DNA of 64,000 bases from positions 2,555,546 through 2,619,545 of the forward strand of contig CM030942.1 of assembly GCA_018136815.1 (NCBI GenBank), given 5' to 3'. Both the position numbers and the translations under genes were made by a program. Source of the DNA: Isochrysis galbana (lineage: Eukaryota; Haptophyta; Isochrysidales; Isochrysidaceae). The notes under the pieces are model-generated. The model had not been told where the DNA came from. It saw only the letters and a program-made list of their open reading frames with translations, and made no database searches. Position 1 is the first letter of the stretch, and every line of letters begins with the position of its first letter. Of the stretch, positions 21,829 to 32,280 are shown piece by piece.

Positions 21829-22927
21829 CTACTTTGTGACAACCACCGGCGGTGCAGTTGACGGGGGAGCCATCGGCTTCACCTGTGAACAAAGTCAAGA
21901 AGAAGACGTGTAAACTAGACGCGCAAGTCAAACATTGCGGGGGTTTCAACGCGATTCTCGGGATTCTCCTTACCTGTCCCTTCTTCATACAACAACACAT
22001 GACCGCGATCAACGCCGCGACGACAAGCGCAAGGGCAAGAACGCCACCAACGACGACGGCGACGATCACACCAGTGCTCAAGGCCGCAGCGCTGGCGAGG
22101 AGCGAAGATGATGACGGCGTGCAGGCTGATGACACCGTGTTTGGGATAGTTGCCTCTACAGTTGATCCCGCAAGAATGCAATCGGATCCAGCACCCATCG
22201 ATAATGCTGCGCAGCCGCCCTTAGCATTAATGAAACCATCTAACTCTGATTGAGAATGACAACGGTCCCATGTGCCAGTACTTACGCAGCTGCAGCTGCA
22301 TACACTTTGTTGGCACATCATTGAAGTTGGTGGAGGTGGCGGCGGCGACAATGGTGGCGATGGTGGCGGCGACAATGGTGGCAATGGTGGCGACGGCGAC
22401 GGCAACCAGTTGCTCCAATAAATACCGCAATCGTAGCAGTCGCTTCCAAAACTGCAAATATTATATTCAGCACCAGGGCCTCCGTCATCACATTCTCCAT
22501 CGAAAGCCGTGGAGCAGGAATCGTAGCAAAGCCAGGGTATCGGAGGTGGTGGTGGTGGTGGTGGTGGTGGCGGCGGCAAGTAGCGCCAGGCACCGCCGCA
22601 ATCGCTGCAGTCGCTTCCGAGAGGGCAATGAGAATATTCAGATCCATAGCCTCCGTCATCACATTCTCCATCGAAAGCGTATTGGCAGGAGTCGACGACG
22701 CACTCTGGATATTGATTCCAGCAACAGTACTGACATTGCTCGGAATAAAAAAGGCCGCATCCAGTGGTACTGTATGGATCAGTGACCCATTTCTGGTTGT
22801 TTGCAACATCGCAGAAGCCGCAATTGTACCTGCATGCTCCCCAGCAGCCATCCAGAGCATCGACATGGTCAACATAAACGGCGATGCTCAACACGAACAG
22901 TAGGTAGAAGGAGGGCTTGAACACCAT
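21829..22927 (-). CDS. Secreted/type I membrane protein with two LNR-like Cys repeats on Pro-rich stalks
   Basis: Two minus-strand exons: 22927-21974 and 21882-21829, with a 91-nt intron (donor CAG|GTAAGG, acceptor TTCACAG|GTGAAG), phase 0, giving 335 residues. The start at 22927 is chosen because a clear signal peptide follows (residues 1-24, FYLLFVLSIAVYV). The ectodomain has a CWGAC/CCW Cys-rich start, then two repeats of the form CxxxCxxAFDGECDDGGxGxEYxxCxxGSDCxDCG, the Notch/Lin-12-like repeat common in algal and protist surface proteins. They are separated by PPPPPPPP and SPSPPLPP stalks. A third Cys-rich module follows, then one membrane helix (residues about 280-303, VIVAVVVGGVLALALVVAALIAV), CCCMKK, and a short cytoplasmic tail ending VVVTK. 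It is probably a calcium-binding surface or adhesion protein (inferred). Confidence 0.8.
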
Positions 22928-22959
22928 GCTTTCGTCTGCAATAAGCCTGCACGAGAGCA

Positions 22960-24059
22960 AATGGGTTGCAATGTTATTCTGGAGGACAAAAGAGGCAGGC
23001 CAACCCGGAGCAACTTGAGGTGCTGGCAGCTCTCGCTAGCGAGAAAGGATTGATGGATCACGAGAAGTGCGCGTGTGCAGTGGAGGTGCCTGCCACAGTG
23101 GCAGAGCCCACCACTCGTGTCACCACCCTGTGGCCAAACAACGAGATCATAGTGTGTGAACCCGGCTGGCACAGGTGCTCCGCATCGTGCGCGAGCAATG
23201 AAGCCAGCCGAGGCTGGGCGGCATGGGCTTGAGGCTCAGCGTACGTACCTGGCGAGAAGCCGACCGAGGGAGGATCGGGGGGGGTGCGGGGGGGGGGGCG
23301 GGGGTGGACTCGGAGGCCCTCTCTCATGAAACAGAAGGATCGTCCGGTCCGGTTGGTCCCAAACGAGCGGCGAGAATGTGAGAGATTGGAGCTCGCGCGA
23401 TCTCGAAGCTCGGTGGAGAAAGACTGAACGCTAAACGGACATGGCTCGCGCGATCTCTAACTGAATTTGAGAAGGTTCTTCTTGGATGGGAGGCTTGGAC
23501 AGCCTGTGGAACGGACACTATGGCGACGGAGCTGGCTAGGGGGGAGTGGGGGGGAGGGGGGGGGGCGGCGTGATGGGGGTTGGTTTGCCTTTGATGGTGG
23601 TGGGGGTTGCCCGAGGTGGGCAGCTCAGATTCCCGAAGGCAAGGGAGGCCGATCTCTCTGCGACGGTACCACCCCAGCCGGGCTCAGAACCCCCAGCAAC
23701 AAAACGGCTATGGCTATGACGCCCGCCCCAATCTTCATCTTCAACCTTCTCTCCCCGCTGGTGCCCAAAGGAATACATAATCCGATAGACTGAACGGTCG
23801 GAGGGCGGAGCTCGCGCATCTCTCATCTCTAACTGAATTCCTAAAAGTTCTTCTGGACTCTGGACTCGGAGGCTTTGGCAGTCTGGGGAAGTGACACTAG
23901 GGCGACGGAGCTGAGGCTGAGGCTGAGGTCGCATTCCGTCGATGAGGATCATGTGAAATTTGTTTTCATATTCAGTTTGAACTTCAAATACGAGTTGTAT
24001 TTAAACTGTCTTTTAAGCGGCGAAGCACCTTGGGAGGTGCTGCATGTCGTCGCAGTTGC
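22960..24059. other. Intergenic with an imperfect direct repeat
   Basis: Blocks at 23424-23540 and 23787-23920 resemble each other (CTCGCGC...ATCTCTAACTGAATT...GTTCTTCTTGGA versus GTTCTTCTGGAC, then ACACTA.GGCGACGGAGCTG), about 363 bases apart. Between them a 37-codon minus frame (23738-23625) encodes MKIGAGVIAIAVLLLGVLS, which looks like a signal peptide, but nothing else supports it as a gene. Confidence 0.4.
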
Positions 24060-24210
24060 CTCGAGGACGGGGTTGTTGTATTCAGGCCTACTGGCATGAA
24101 TATTTTGGCATGAGCACGAACCTTCTTCGTAATATACCGTCTTCTATGCTCTTCGTGGTCGCGCAAGGCGTGCAGATTCGGATTCTCCCTGGGCTCAAGC
24201 CAGGGTGCCG
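24060..24210 (+). repeat. Dispersed repeat, copy 1 of 3
   Basis: Shares TTGTTGTATTC.GGCCT..TGGCAT, AATATTT.GGCATGAG, CCTTCTTCG, ACCGTCTTCTA and GATTCGGATTCTCC.TGGGCT with 32450-32600, in the same orientation. The last block also occurs at 39815-39835. This may be a SINE-type family; no Pol III boxes were convincing. Confidence 0.7.
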
Positions 24211-24386
24211 CCACAATACATAATACCATATAATACCGTATTGTGTTATACATGTGTATAATACATAATACACGAGGTCATAATACACGTATTAAATCGT
24301 ATTGGTGGGCGTGCGCGCGTGCGCGGGGAACTCATCCACCCGCATTGACCGTTGGCCGCTGAAGTCGGGCCTCGAGCTCGAGCTCA

Positions 24387-24394
24387 ACAGCCAC
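24387..24394 (+). repeat. Putative 8-bp target duplication, left (acagccac)
   Basis: Seven of eight bases match the right flank acaaccac at 25273-25280, as expected for an old hAT-type insertion. Confidence 0.55.
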
Positions 24395-25272
24395 CCTAGC
24401 TAGATGGGAAATACGTATTCACCGTATTTGTATTTGGCCAGAGGCCAAATACATATGTATTTGGCTGTATTTGAAGCGCGTCCTGGGTTGTAGGCCTCGA
24501 ATGTATTTGAAATGTATTTGTATTTGGCCGGAGGCCAAATCGGATAAAGGTACCCAGCTTTCTAGGACCAGTCCTAGAAACTAGGACGGACTTTGCTAGG
24601 TGAGAGCATGAGCATACCATGTTATTTTGTCCCAAACCTTGGCTATTGAGTTACCACATGCATGTCCTCATTAAATGCTCCAAGTGTACCTAGGCACCAT
24701 TCCCTCAGCAACACCAAGTTTTGTGACGCGTCTGCGGGTCACCTGGTCGGAATTGCTGCTTGTCCTAGAAACGGGAGAAATGGCTGATACCACCCAATGG
24801 GGAGCTCTTCTACCCATGGTCCCCAGAAGATGAAATGTTGCTTTGACTGCCCTCTTTGAGACCTTCAGTGACCACCAAGCTTGGTTTTGTCATCTAAGTG
24901 TCCTATCCGCTAGCCTACTGCTCCAAAAGGTCTAAAATAAAACTCCTCTGGTGCGAGCGGACGCCCGAGTGCAGCACCGCATGCTGAATGTGGTAGCAAA
25001 AGTAAGCAAAGACAAGCTCCGCAGAGTTGGTCATGGGGAGAGCTAAGGTTGAATGGGATGTGGAGATGGTTTGCTCCAGGCGATGGGATGTCTCATAAGC
25101 TCACCATAGGCTACAATGGAGGCATGATCGGCAGAGTCCTAGAAATCCAAGAATTTTCTAGGACATGGTCCTAGTTTCTAGGACGGAATTTTTTGTCCGA
25201 AATACATATGTATTTGGCTGTATTTGTATTTGTATTTGCAGGCCCCAGCACCGTATTTCCCATCTAGCTAGG
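24395..25272. mobile_element. hAT-like non-autonomous element with 21-bp perfect terminal inverted repeats
   Basis: The left end CCTAGCTAGATGGGAAATAC is matched exactly in inverse at the right end (GTATTTCCCATCTAGCTAGG). Inside each end lie subterminal copies of GTATTTGTATTTGGCC and of CTAGGAC/GTCCTAG, a layout seen in hAT elements. The flanks give a 7/8 match as an 8-bp target duplication. The 878-bp body has no intact transposase; short minus-strand frames carry no motif I recognise. I infer a deletion derivative or MITE. Confidence 0.75.
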
Positions 25273-25394
25273 ACAACCACAGAGGTAGGGAACGGGCAGA
25301 GCCCTGTTCCCCGCAAAACAAATGAGCCAGAGTCTGGCCTAGCCGTCTGCTCCCTCCGGTCTGCCTCCCCAACAAGCCTGGATGCCCCATCATG

Positions 25395-25459
25395 CTGATA
25401 TCAGGTTCTGATATATCAGGTTATCAGGCCTATACTAGACCTGATAACCTGATATCAGG
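25395..25459. repeat. Palindromic CTGATATCAG cluster
   Basis: The arms ATCAGGTTATCAGG and CCTGATAACCTGAT, 14 bases each, flank an 11-base loop and are bordered by further CTGATAT motifs. The same CTGATATCAG word recurs many times in the MITE at 28081-28549, so this may be a remnant of that family. Confidence 0.6.
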
Positions 25460-25555
25460 TTGATATTATTGCTACTGACTTTAGAATAAAATAAAATTCA
25501 TGTCGGTAAACGGGCGAGCAGTCATCGGAACCATGCCTCTCAGTGATGATGGATG

Positions 25556-25920
25556 ATGGGCTGCGAGGCTGGGTGGAGGCGAGGCTGGAGGCGGCGAGGC
25601 TGGTGGCGGCGAGGTTGCTGGAGGCGAGGCTGCTAGAGGCGAGGCGGGTGGTAACGAGGCGGGTGGCGGCGAGGCTGGTGGCGGCGAGGCTGGTGGTAAC
25701 GAGGCTGGTGGTAACGAGGCTTGTGGTAACGAGGCTAATGGTAACGAGGCTGGCGGCGGTGAGGCTGGTGGCGGCGAGGCTGGTGGCGGCGAGGCTGGTG
25801 GCTGCGAGGCTAGTAACTGCGAGGCTGGCGGCGGCGAGGCTGGTGGCGGCGAGGCTGGAGGAGGCGAGGCTGGTTGCTACGAGGCTGGGTGGAGGCGAGG
25901 CTGGTGGCGGCGACGCTGGT
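25556..25920. repeat. 15-bp minisatellite, unit GAGGCTGGTGGCGGC
   Basis: About 24 imperfect copies of the 15-base unit, with variants such as GAGGCTGGTGGTAAC and GAGGCTGCTAGAGGC. The unit length is a multiple of three, so every frame stays open. The 176-codon plus frame across it (Ala-Arg-Leu repeats) has no independent support as a gene. Confidence 0.9.
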
Positions 25921-26194
25921 TGCCAGGGGGGAGGGCAACAACTGGTGTTGAGGTGGAGGAGGCGGGGTGGCGCTGGGGCAGGCGCGAGCCCAGCGGCGAG
26001 GCTGGCAGTGAGGCGGGTGAACCAGCGAGGCGGGCGGCAGCAAAGGGGACGGCGGTGGGGCGAGCAGAGGTAGCAGGGGACGCGCTGGCGGCGGAGCGGG
26101 CGGGAACGGCGGCCGCAGTGGCGGGCTGGGGGGGAGGGAGGGGTGCGGGGCGGTATCTTAGGGTGTCTTACACCGGCTCGAACTGCAGAGCGCT

Positions 26195-26275
26195 CCGTCC
26201 GGACTCGAACTCGCGACCCAGAGCAAAAGGTTGGTGGAGGCGGTGGGTTGAACCACTATGCCACGCGAGAGTTTA
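26195..26275 (-). mobile_element. tRNA-derived (SINE-like) sequence with A and B boxes
   Basis: On minus, TGGCATAGTGG at about 26265-26255 is a perfect tRNA A box. Downstream, GCGAGTTCGAGTCCGG at about 26215-26200 is a good B box, at normal intragenic spacing. T-stem and acceptor pairing do not close properly, so this is more likely a tRNA-derived SINE or decayed tRNA than a working tRNA. A T-rich stretch lies on the 5' side on minus (26325-26420). Confidence 0.5.
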
Positions 26276-26848
26276 CGTAGCCATAGGGCCAATGGGAAGG
26301 GCTGAGAACCGCCCTATATACTCTAGGTTTTTTTTTCTTCTTTTTTCACTCTTCTTCTTCTTTCTTCCTCTGTTCTTTTTTACTGTTTTACTGTTTTTTT
26401 CTTTACTGTTATTTCTTTTTGCCTCTGAGACATCACGAATGCGACACGAGCGATCGCGACCTCAGCCTTCGCCGCGCGGGGAGGGTTTGTTTATCGTATG
26501 ATGCCGGAGTGTTTACGTTAGTTTTCTGAGCCCAAGGACTTTGGTTTTTGGTTTTTTCGTGAGTGGTTTTGTAGCAACTTCGTCGAGTCCCACCGTGTTC
26601 CCAAGCGAGCCCCCCCGAGTTCCCGAGTCTATACCCCGAGTCAACGAGTCAATACAAGCCAAGCACGCGCCTGAGCCACCCCCAGGCAGCACCGTTGCTG
26701 CCATCCTTGTGGCCCGGCGAAACAACTGTAATGCAGCGACCGGGAAACATAAGTTCTCTGTCGTTCACCGACAAGTGATTTGACAACTCTACGATAGATC
26801 GATTTATTTATCATAAACATATCGAAAACTATTGTTATAGTTTTAGCG

Positions 26849-27646
26849 ATGGAGCGCGCGCCGACCGCTCCCCTCTCCCAGCCCGTCCCTCAAGAATACC
26901 AACTCCTCCCACACAAAAAAACCCTTGACTCTCTCAATGTGAAGATCCTGACCCAATACTTTGCTAGTCGCAGAAAAGTAAAAAAACAAAAAGCCATCAA
27001 AGCATGGGAGGCGCGGTTCCCCATCCCTCCGAAATTATGGCCTAAGATATCACAACTGTACCAATTTAACTTCTTAACTCCGAGAGATTCCCATCTACAC
27101 TTCAAGCACATCCTCCATAGAAGGATTAACACCTATAACAGGTACCAAGGGGCCGACCCCACTTGCCGCTTTTGTAGGACCGAGCCGGAATCCTCTACCC
27201 ACCTAGCGGAATGCCCCTCAATAGCCCCTGTCTTCGAATACTTAGAGAAGCTCATGGACATAAACCTTCAGGGTCAAAACATACCGTTCCAAAGACTTTT
27301 TTGCTACCCAGGTAGCCACCCATGCTCCGGATACTTAGCTATCCTAGCATGGAGGTACATCCTTACGGACTTCTATAATATCCATTATGGAAACGACGAT
27401 CCCAGAACGGTCACCGGCCTGCTTAGAGCCATTTTTAAGCGATTCCACATCCTCATCAAAGGAAAAGTTGGATTCTTCCAACGTATACGCCGACAGCGCA
27501 TCCTAGTGCACCTCCCCCCACCCTCTAAGAAAACAGTTAACAAACTCCTATACCCTCTGTACTCAGTAGATGAGACACTTGTGCTAACCATCTCTGAGAA
27601 CTTAAGTACAGTGGCCATAGATCTAGATATCCCTTGCATACACTAA
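26849..27646 (+). pseudogene. LINE family B ORF2 C-terminal fragment with zf-RVT motif
   Basis: 265 codons, open from an ATG at 26849 to a stop at 27644-27646. It corresponds to the last third of the family A ORF: YQFNLLTPRDS-like block, HFKHILHRRINTYNRY, zinc cluster CRFCRTEPESSTHLAEC, SGYLAILAWRYILTDFYNIHYGN and GKVGFFQRIRRQR. Identity to family A is clear but lower (about 50-60% by eye), so it is a separate family. Reverse transcriptase and endonuclease are absent, consistent with 5' truncation on insertion. Confidence 0.85.
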
Positions 27647-27861
27647 GGAGACCTTCATTCTCCTCCCCACAGCTCTAACTGACCGCACTTCACCCCCCCG
27701 GCTAAAGCAGGGTGCATAGCCATTCCGGCACTCCTAGGGGCCGATAATAGGCCTCAAGTAGGGTAGGATAGGGGGGGATAGGAAGGGTTAGTTGTAGAGA
27801 GCACTCACAGCCTGCACACACTACCGTAGGGTACTGCCAACTTAAGATTTTTTTTTTCTCT
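27647..27861 (+). mobile_element. LINE family B 3' tail
   Basis: The untranslated tail ends TGCCAACTTAAGATTTTTTTTT at about 27838-27859, the same type of terminus as family A. It abuts the poly-A end of the reversed SINE-like copy at about 27860. Confidence 0.6.
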
Positions 27862-28903
27862 TACCCAAACTGGGCGAGAAGACACGTTTCTGCCGGAGGG
27901 GAGAGCTGCCGCTCCCCCCTCCCCTCCCTCTTCCCTTTTCCTCCTCTCTTCCCTGCGGCGGGGGCCCATGGCGCGCGCCTGCGGCCCCTCTTCAGGTCCC
28001 CAGGAGGCCGGCAGGGGCCTGGGAGCGCAGCTCAGGGGGCAGGTGAGGCTGGGGCATGGCCCTGGCCCCTCGGCCCCTCCCTGTGATGGTGCATCAGTAC
28101 TGATATCAGTTTTTTACATCAGTATCAGCTCACCTCGAGCTGATAACTGATATCAGTTGTCAGTTGTCAGCAGCTTGGAGCTGGGAGAAAACAAAACACC
28201 CAGTCCCCTTTACTTTCTACATCCAAAAAAAAGTGAAAAAAATTAAATTTTTGTGAGGTCGGGTGGACGTCGTACTGGTCTCCAGCGGGAGTCGAACTGG
28301 TCTGCTGCGGTGCACATCGTCCGCGTACTGTCATCTGAGCCGCGTGTCGCCCAAATATTCTTTCTTGGAGGGCGTTTTGTTATATTTATATCTGCAGCAA
28401 ATACACAAGCCACTGATATCAGCTGATAATCTGCTCGCTCAGGGCCTTGGAGGTGATAACAGCTGATAAGGTCCATCAGCTTATATCAGCTATGATATCA
28501 ATGTCAGCCTCGAAGTTGGTGTCAGCTGATGAACTGATGCACCATCACTGGCCCCTCCTGCCTCTCCCTCGCTGGCTCTCGAGCTCTCGAGCCCCTGCCA
28601 GCCCTGCCAGTCGACTGGAGCTGGCTGGTGGCTGGGGGGTCCTGATCAGGGGGGCCCAAGGGGAGGAGGGGCTGGTCAGAGGGATGGGCAGATGGGCAGG
28701 CCACGACGGGCCAGGGCGAGCGAGTCAGGCGGGCCTCTGGGGAGAGGAATGGGTCAGCAGGGTTGTGTGCTCCTGGCAAGCCATCAGGCGTGCCAGGATA
28801 GTGGGTGGTTCCTCCCCCATGGCAGGGGAGGAGTGGAGAGAGAGGGGGGCTCGTGCCCCCCCATGGGCCATGGGCGAACTAAGTATAAACTTAGTTGTGT
28901 TTG
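27862..28903 (-). mobile_element. SINE-like element copy, reverse strand, interrupted by a MITE
   Basis: On minus the copy starts near 28903 (AACTAAGTTTATACTTAGTTC) and runs to about 27862, ending GTTTGGGTAAGAGAAAAAAA. It matches the plus-strand copy at 58674-59190 over the opening GCCCATGG block, CTCGAGAGCCAGCGAGGGAG, and CCCCGCCGCAGGGAAGAGAG. Between 28081 and 28549 it is split by an unrelated element. The oligo-A end supports retroposition. Confidence 0.75.
28081..28549. mobile_element. MITE with 16-bp inverted ends and 9-bp target duplication (Mutator-type size)
   Basis: Ends GTGATGGTGCATCAGT and ACTGATGCACCATCAC are exact inverse complements, 1-2 bases inside the borders. The 9 bases GGCCCCTCC occur on both flanks (28072-28080 and 28550-28558), and comparison with the uninterrupted copy at 58960-58990 shows the sequence closes there. 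The interior is rich in CTGATATCAG-type palindromes, and 28258-28345 contains a tRNA-like pair of blocks. There is no coding capacity. The 9-bp duplication fits Mutator-like elements, but the GC-rich target makes the exact edge uncertain. Confidence 0.65.
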
Positions 28904-29069
28904 GCTGTGTTTGTACAAATGTAAAGCACAGCCTGTTTTTCCTGTGTTTGGAGACGCTCCTGCTGTGTTTCCCAGCTAGGTCTGTGGAAGCCTGACACGC
29001 CCGCTCTCTGTGTTGGCCGCCGATCGTGTGCACGGGATGCGTTTCGGCCGTGTTGCGACGGTTTGGAGC

Positions 29070-29326
29070 CAAAGTCTTCACAGGAGAAGAAGAAAGGGGC
29101 GACAGGTCGTCTTCTTCACAGGAGAAGAGGCGACTCGTGGGAGACGCGGACGTCCTCTTCACAGGAGAAGAAGAGGGGGACGAGAGGAGAGTGAGCCTCT
29201 CTCTCTCTCTTCTTCTCCTCTGTTGACTGAGAAGCGAGCCCCCCAAGAGGGGGTGGGGGGTGGGGGGGGGGGGGGGGGGGAAGAGGAAGGAGCGGGGGGA
29301 GAGAGGGGAAAGAGAGCTCTCTCTCT

Positions 29327-29369
<43 letters not shown>

Positions 29370-29640
29370 CCTCTCTCTCTCTTCTCTCTTCTTTCTCTCT
29401 CTCTCTCTCTTCTCTCTCTTTCTCTGTCTCGCTCTCTCTCTCTCTCTCTCTCTCTCCCTCCCTCCCTCCCTCTCTCTCTCAATCATCTCTTCCTCCTCCC
29501 CATTTCCCCTCGCTCCTCTTTTCTCTCTCTTCTCCGCGTCTTCTCTTCCCCTTCTTCCCTTCTTCTACCTCTCCCTCCCCCTTCTCGCCCCCCCCCCCCC
29601 CTCTCCCTCTCTGCCCCTCCTCGCCGACTGCGGCTACGGC
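29070..29640. repeat. TTCACAGGAGAAGA short repeats followed by (CT)n tract
   Basis: TCTTCACAGGAGAAGA-type units occur at about 29075, 29110 and 29155. From 29190 to 29600 the plus strand is almost purely CT/CCT, interrupted by a G run at 29257-29280. The pyrimidine tract ends just before the FHA exon, so part of it is probably an intron ending at CTCCAG (29655). Ser/Leu and Arg/Glu frames here are artefacts. Confidence 0.8.
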
Positions 29641-29655
29641 CCACCTGCGCTCCAG

Positions 29656-32280
29656 AAGGCGTGGCCGAGGTGGTGCTCGAGGGCGAGGGGCCTCACTGGG
29701 TCGGCCGCTGGCGCGAGAGAGCCGCGCTCTGGCTCAATGACAGGGGAAAGCCGTGTAAAGCCTCGAGGCTTCACGCGAGGCTCGAGCCTCCGCACACCCG
29801 TGGAGCCTGCTGGCTCATGGTGGACAACGGGAGCTCCAACGGGACGTACGTCAACGGGGCGCGCGTCAGCACAGCGCCCCTCCGTGTGGGTGATAGTGTG
29901 GGGTTCGGCTCGGCCGTCGAGAGAGAGGAGCGGCAGGCGGACGATGAGATACCCACCTTTCACTTTGTGGTGGTGGGAGTGGGCGAGGAGGATGGAGAGG
30001 GAACTAGGCAGGTGGAGAAGGAGGGAAGGGCGGATAAGGGAGGGGTGAGGGACGAGGCGCAGGGCGGGCGGGCCGCCGCTCTTGTCCGCGCCGCCGTCTG
30101 TGCGGTCGTGCCAGCCGAGAGGCCTGTCTCAGCAGCGGCAGCGCTTGGTTCGCCCACGGGGCCAGGGCGGCCGAATAGCCGTGCTGCGCGTGCGGCGGAG
30201 GCTTTCGCGCAGGGCGACGCAGAGGCCGCAGAAGCGGAGAGTCAGGTTGAACAGCTTGCGGGGAGGATGGCCGACGATCTCGCCTCGCCCGTCCGCCACG
30301 GCGAGAAAGAGACGCTCCTCTCGCTGTTAGCGCTCGTGCACGCGCCGAGCGCGACAGCGCCGAGGGACGGGCGGCGCTGGGGACGATGCGCACTGAGCTC
30401 GAACAAATTGAGCAGTCGATGGCTCCAGTGCGCGCGCATGCAGATGGCGGTGCTGCCCAGCCGGTGCAGCTCTCGCAGTTTGTCCAAACGGTCACGGTCG
30501 AGATGCGCGACACGGCCACGGAGCCGGCCGAGGCAGCTGTGCCGCCTGCGCGTGCTGAGATGATTCGGGCCGCAGACGACGTCGTGGCCGCACGCTCTCA
30601 GGCTGGCGCTGTAGCTCCCACCGTCCCCCGCGACGTGGCGGCACCGGAGGCGATGCGCGCTCGCGGCCCGCCGTTATTTACACACCTCGCCGCCACCCCA
30701 CTGTTGGTGGATATGGAGGACGAGGTGGTCCCGACGACGGGGTGCGCAGGCACCATCGAGAGCAGCGATGAAGATGGCGACGGCCTCGATGAGTCCCTTG
30801 CTTCCGGGATCGGCCATCATCACCTCACGCGGCGCGGCGTGCAGCGCCCACCGGGTGCGCCAGCTGCAGCCGTCGCTTGGGATGAGCTTGCACCGGCCGC
30901 AACTGAGAGCGATTGTGGGGATGGAGGTGAGACGCCCACAACGGCCAACGGCTCGGCCTCGGGCGCGCCGTGCACCGCCCAGGCGTCCCTGGCCTCCGAT
31001 ATGGCCCCAGTCAAGGCGGCGGCTTCGTCGGTAGCGGTGGCCGAGGCGGCGGCTGCATCAGCGCGCGAGGCCCAAGTGGCTGCGGAGCTGCGCCTCGCGG
31101 CGGAGGCGGAGGCGAGCGAGCTCCGGAGGGAGTTGCTCGAGCTCAAGGGACGTAGCCACGCCATGAATGAGGCGGCCGCGCGCGAGGCAGTCGCGGGCGC
31201 GGCCGAGGCGGCGGTGGCGGCAGTGGCCCAAGCCAAGGCTGAGGCCGAAGAGCGCCTTCGCCTGGCTCAACTGGCTGCAAGCGAGCGCGAGGCGATGCTT
31301 CGCAGCTCGGCGTCCAGCGATGTGCATAAGCTGCGCACTGAGCTGGCGGTGGCACAGGAAGCTACAGCAAAGGCGGAGGAGCGAGCGCTTGCGGCCGAGG
31401 CGACCGCGGCAAGCGCCCTGGTCGAGGCGAGAGAGGTCGCCCGGCAGGCGGAGGCGAAGGCGGCTGAGGGACTGTGCGCTCAACTGGCGGAGGCGCGGCA
31501 GGCTATGGCGGACGCGGAGTTGCGGGCGCTCGCGACGGAGGCCACCGCGGCCAGTGCCTTGGCCAAAGCGAACGAGCCTGGCTCGCGCACTGATGAGGCG
31601 CATAGGCTACGCGCCGAGCTGGTATCGGCGCATCGGGCCGTGGTGGAGGCGGAGCAGCGAGCGCGCACTGCCGAGGAGACGGCAAAGTGTGCCATGGTGA
31701 TAGTGGGTGAGGCGAGGTTGCAGGTCGAGGCTACTGACCAGCTACGTGCCGAGCTGGCGGAGGCGCAGCGGGCTGCGGCGGAGGCTGAGTACCGAGCGCG
31801 AACAAGGGAGGAGGTGTCCGAGGTTGCGCCGGCGCGAGCGGGCGAGTTGGGAGCGCGGGCGGAGGGATCGGAACGGTTGCGCTCTGAGCTCGTGACGTCG
31901 CAACAAGCTGAGGCGGAGGGGGAGAAGCGAGAGTGGCAGAGGAGACGGCCAGCCGCTCGTCTGTCAAGCCGAGCGCGGCCCAGCTGAGCGCGTGGCATAT
32001 TTTGCCCCAGGTGGATGACCCGTCCAATCTGAAGGGCACGGTGGGAGGCGTCTTGCGTCAATCTGCCTGCTCTCAGCAAGCATCCTCGGCCATGGCGTCC
32101 AACTCGGGCGTCATCAGCCGAAGCGGCACGAGCGATGGCGCAGAGCTCTCTAGTGGCGAAGCCTCTGCGACCCGTTGGCAAGGTACGCACCGAGGGTCGC
32201 AGGGCGAGGGCGCCCGCGTTGCGGCCGAAAAGTCGAGCATCTTCAGTAGGTTCATGGGATGGTCATCGCACAAGCCCTAG
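29656..32280 (+). CDS. FHA-domain protein with long coiled coil and 45-residue tandem repeats; two apparent frameshifts
   Basis: The first recognisable exon begins after CTCCAG at 29655. It encodes a forkhead-associated (phosphothreonine-binding) domain: VGRW, then SRLHARL, then DNGSSNGTYVNGARV and LRVGDSVGFG, with the expected Arg, Ser and Asn. A long Ala/Glu-rich coiled coil follows. From about 31330 it contains about five tandem repeats of 45-47 residues, each starting LRxEL and carrying a block like EAEQRARTAEETA. The protein ends in a Ser/Gly-rich tail at a stop at 32278-32280. The frame changes twice: between about 30300 and 30330, and near 31932, where comparison with the other repeats shows a single base missing inside the EKR...VAEETA block. 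Neither place has a usable intron, so these are assembly indels or real breaks. An upstream start exon was not found. It is probably a scaffold in phospho-signalling (inferred). Confidence 0.75.

Noticed and set aside
25543..26073. 176-codon Ala/Arg/Leu frame
   Set aside because: It is a 15-bp minisatellite whose unit length preserves every frame.
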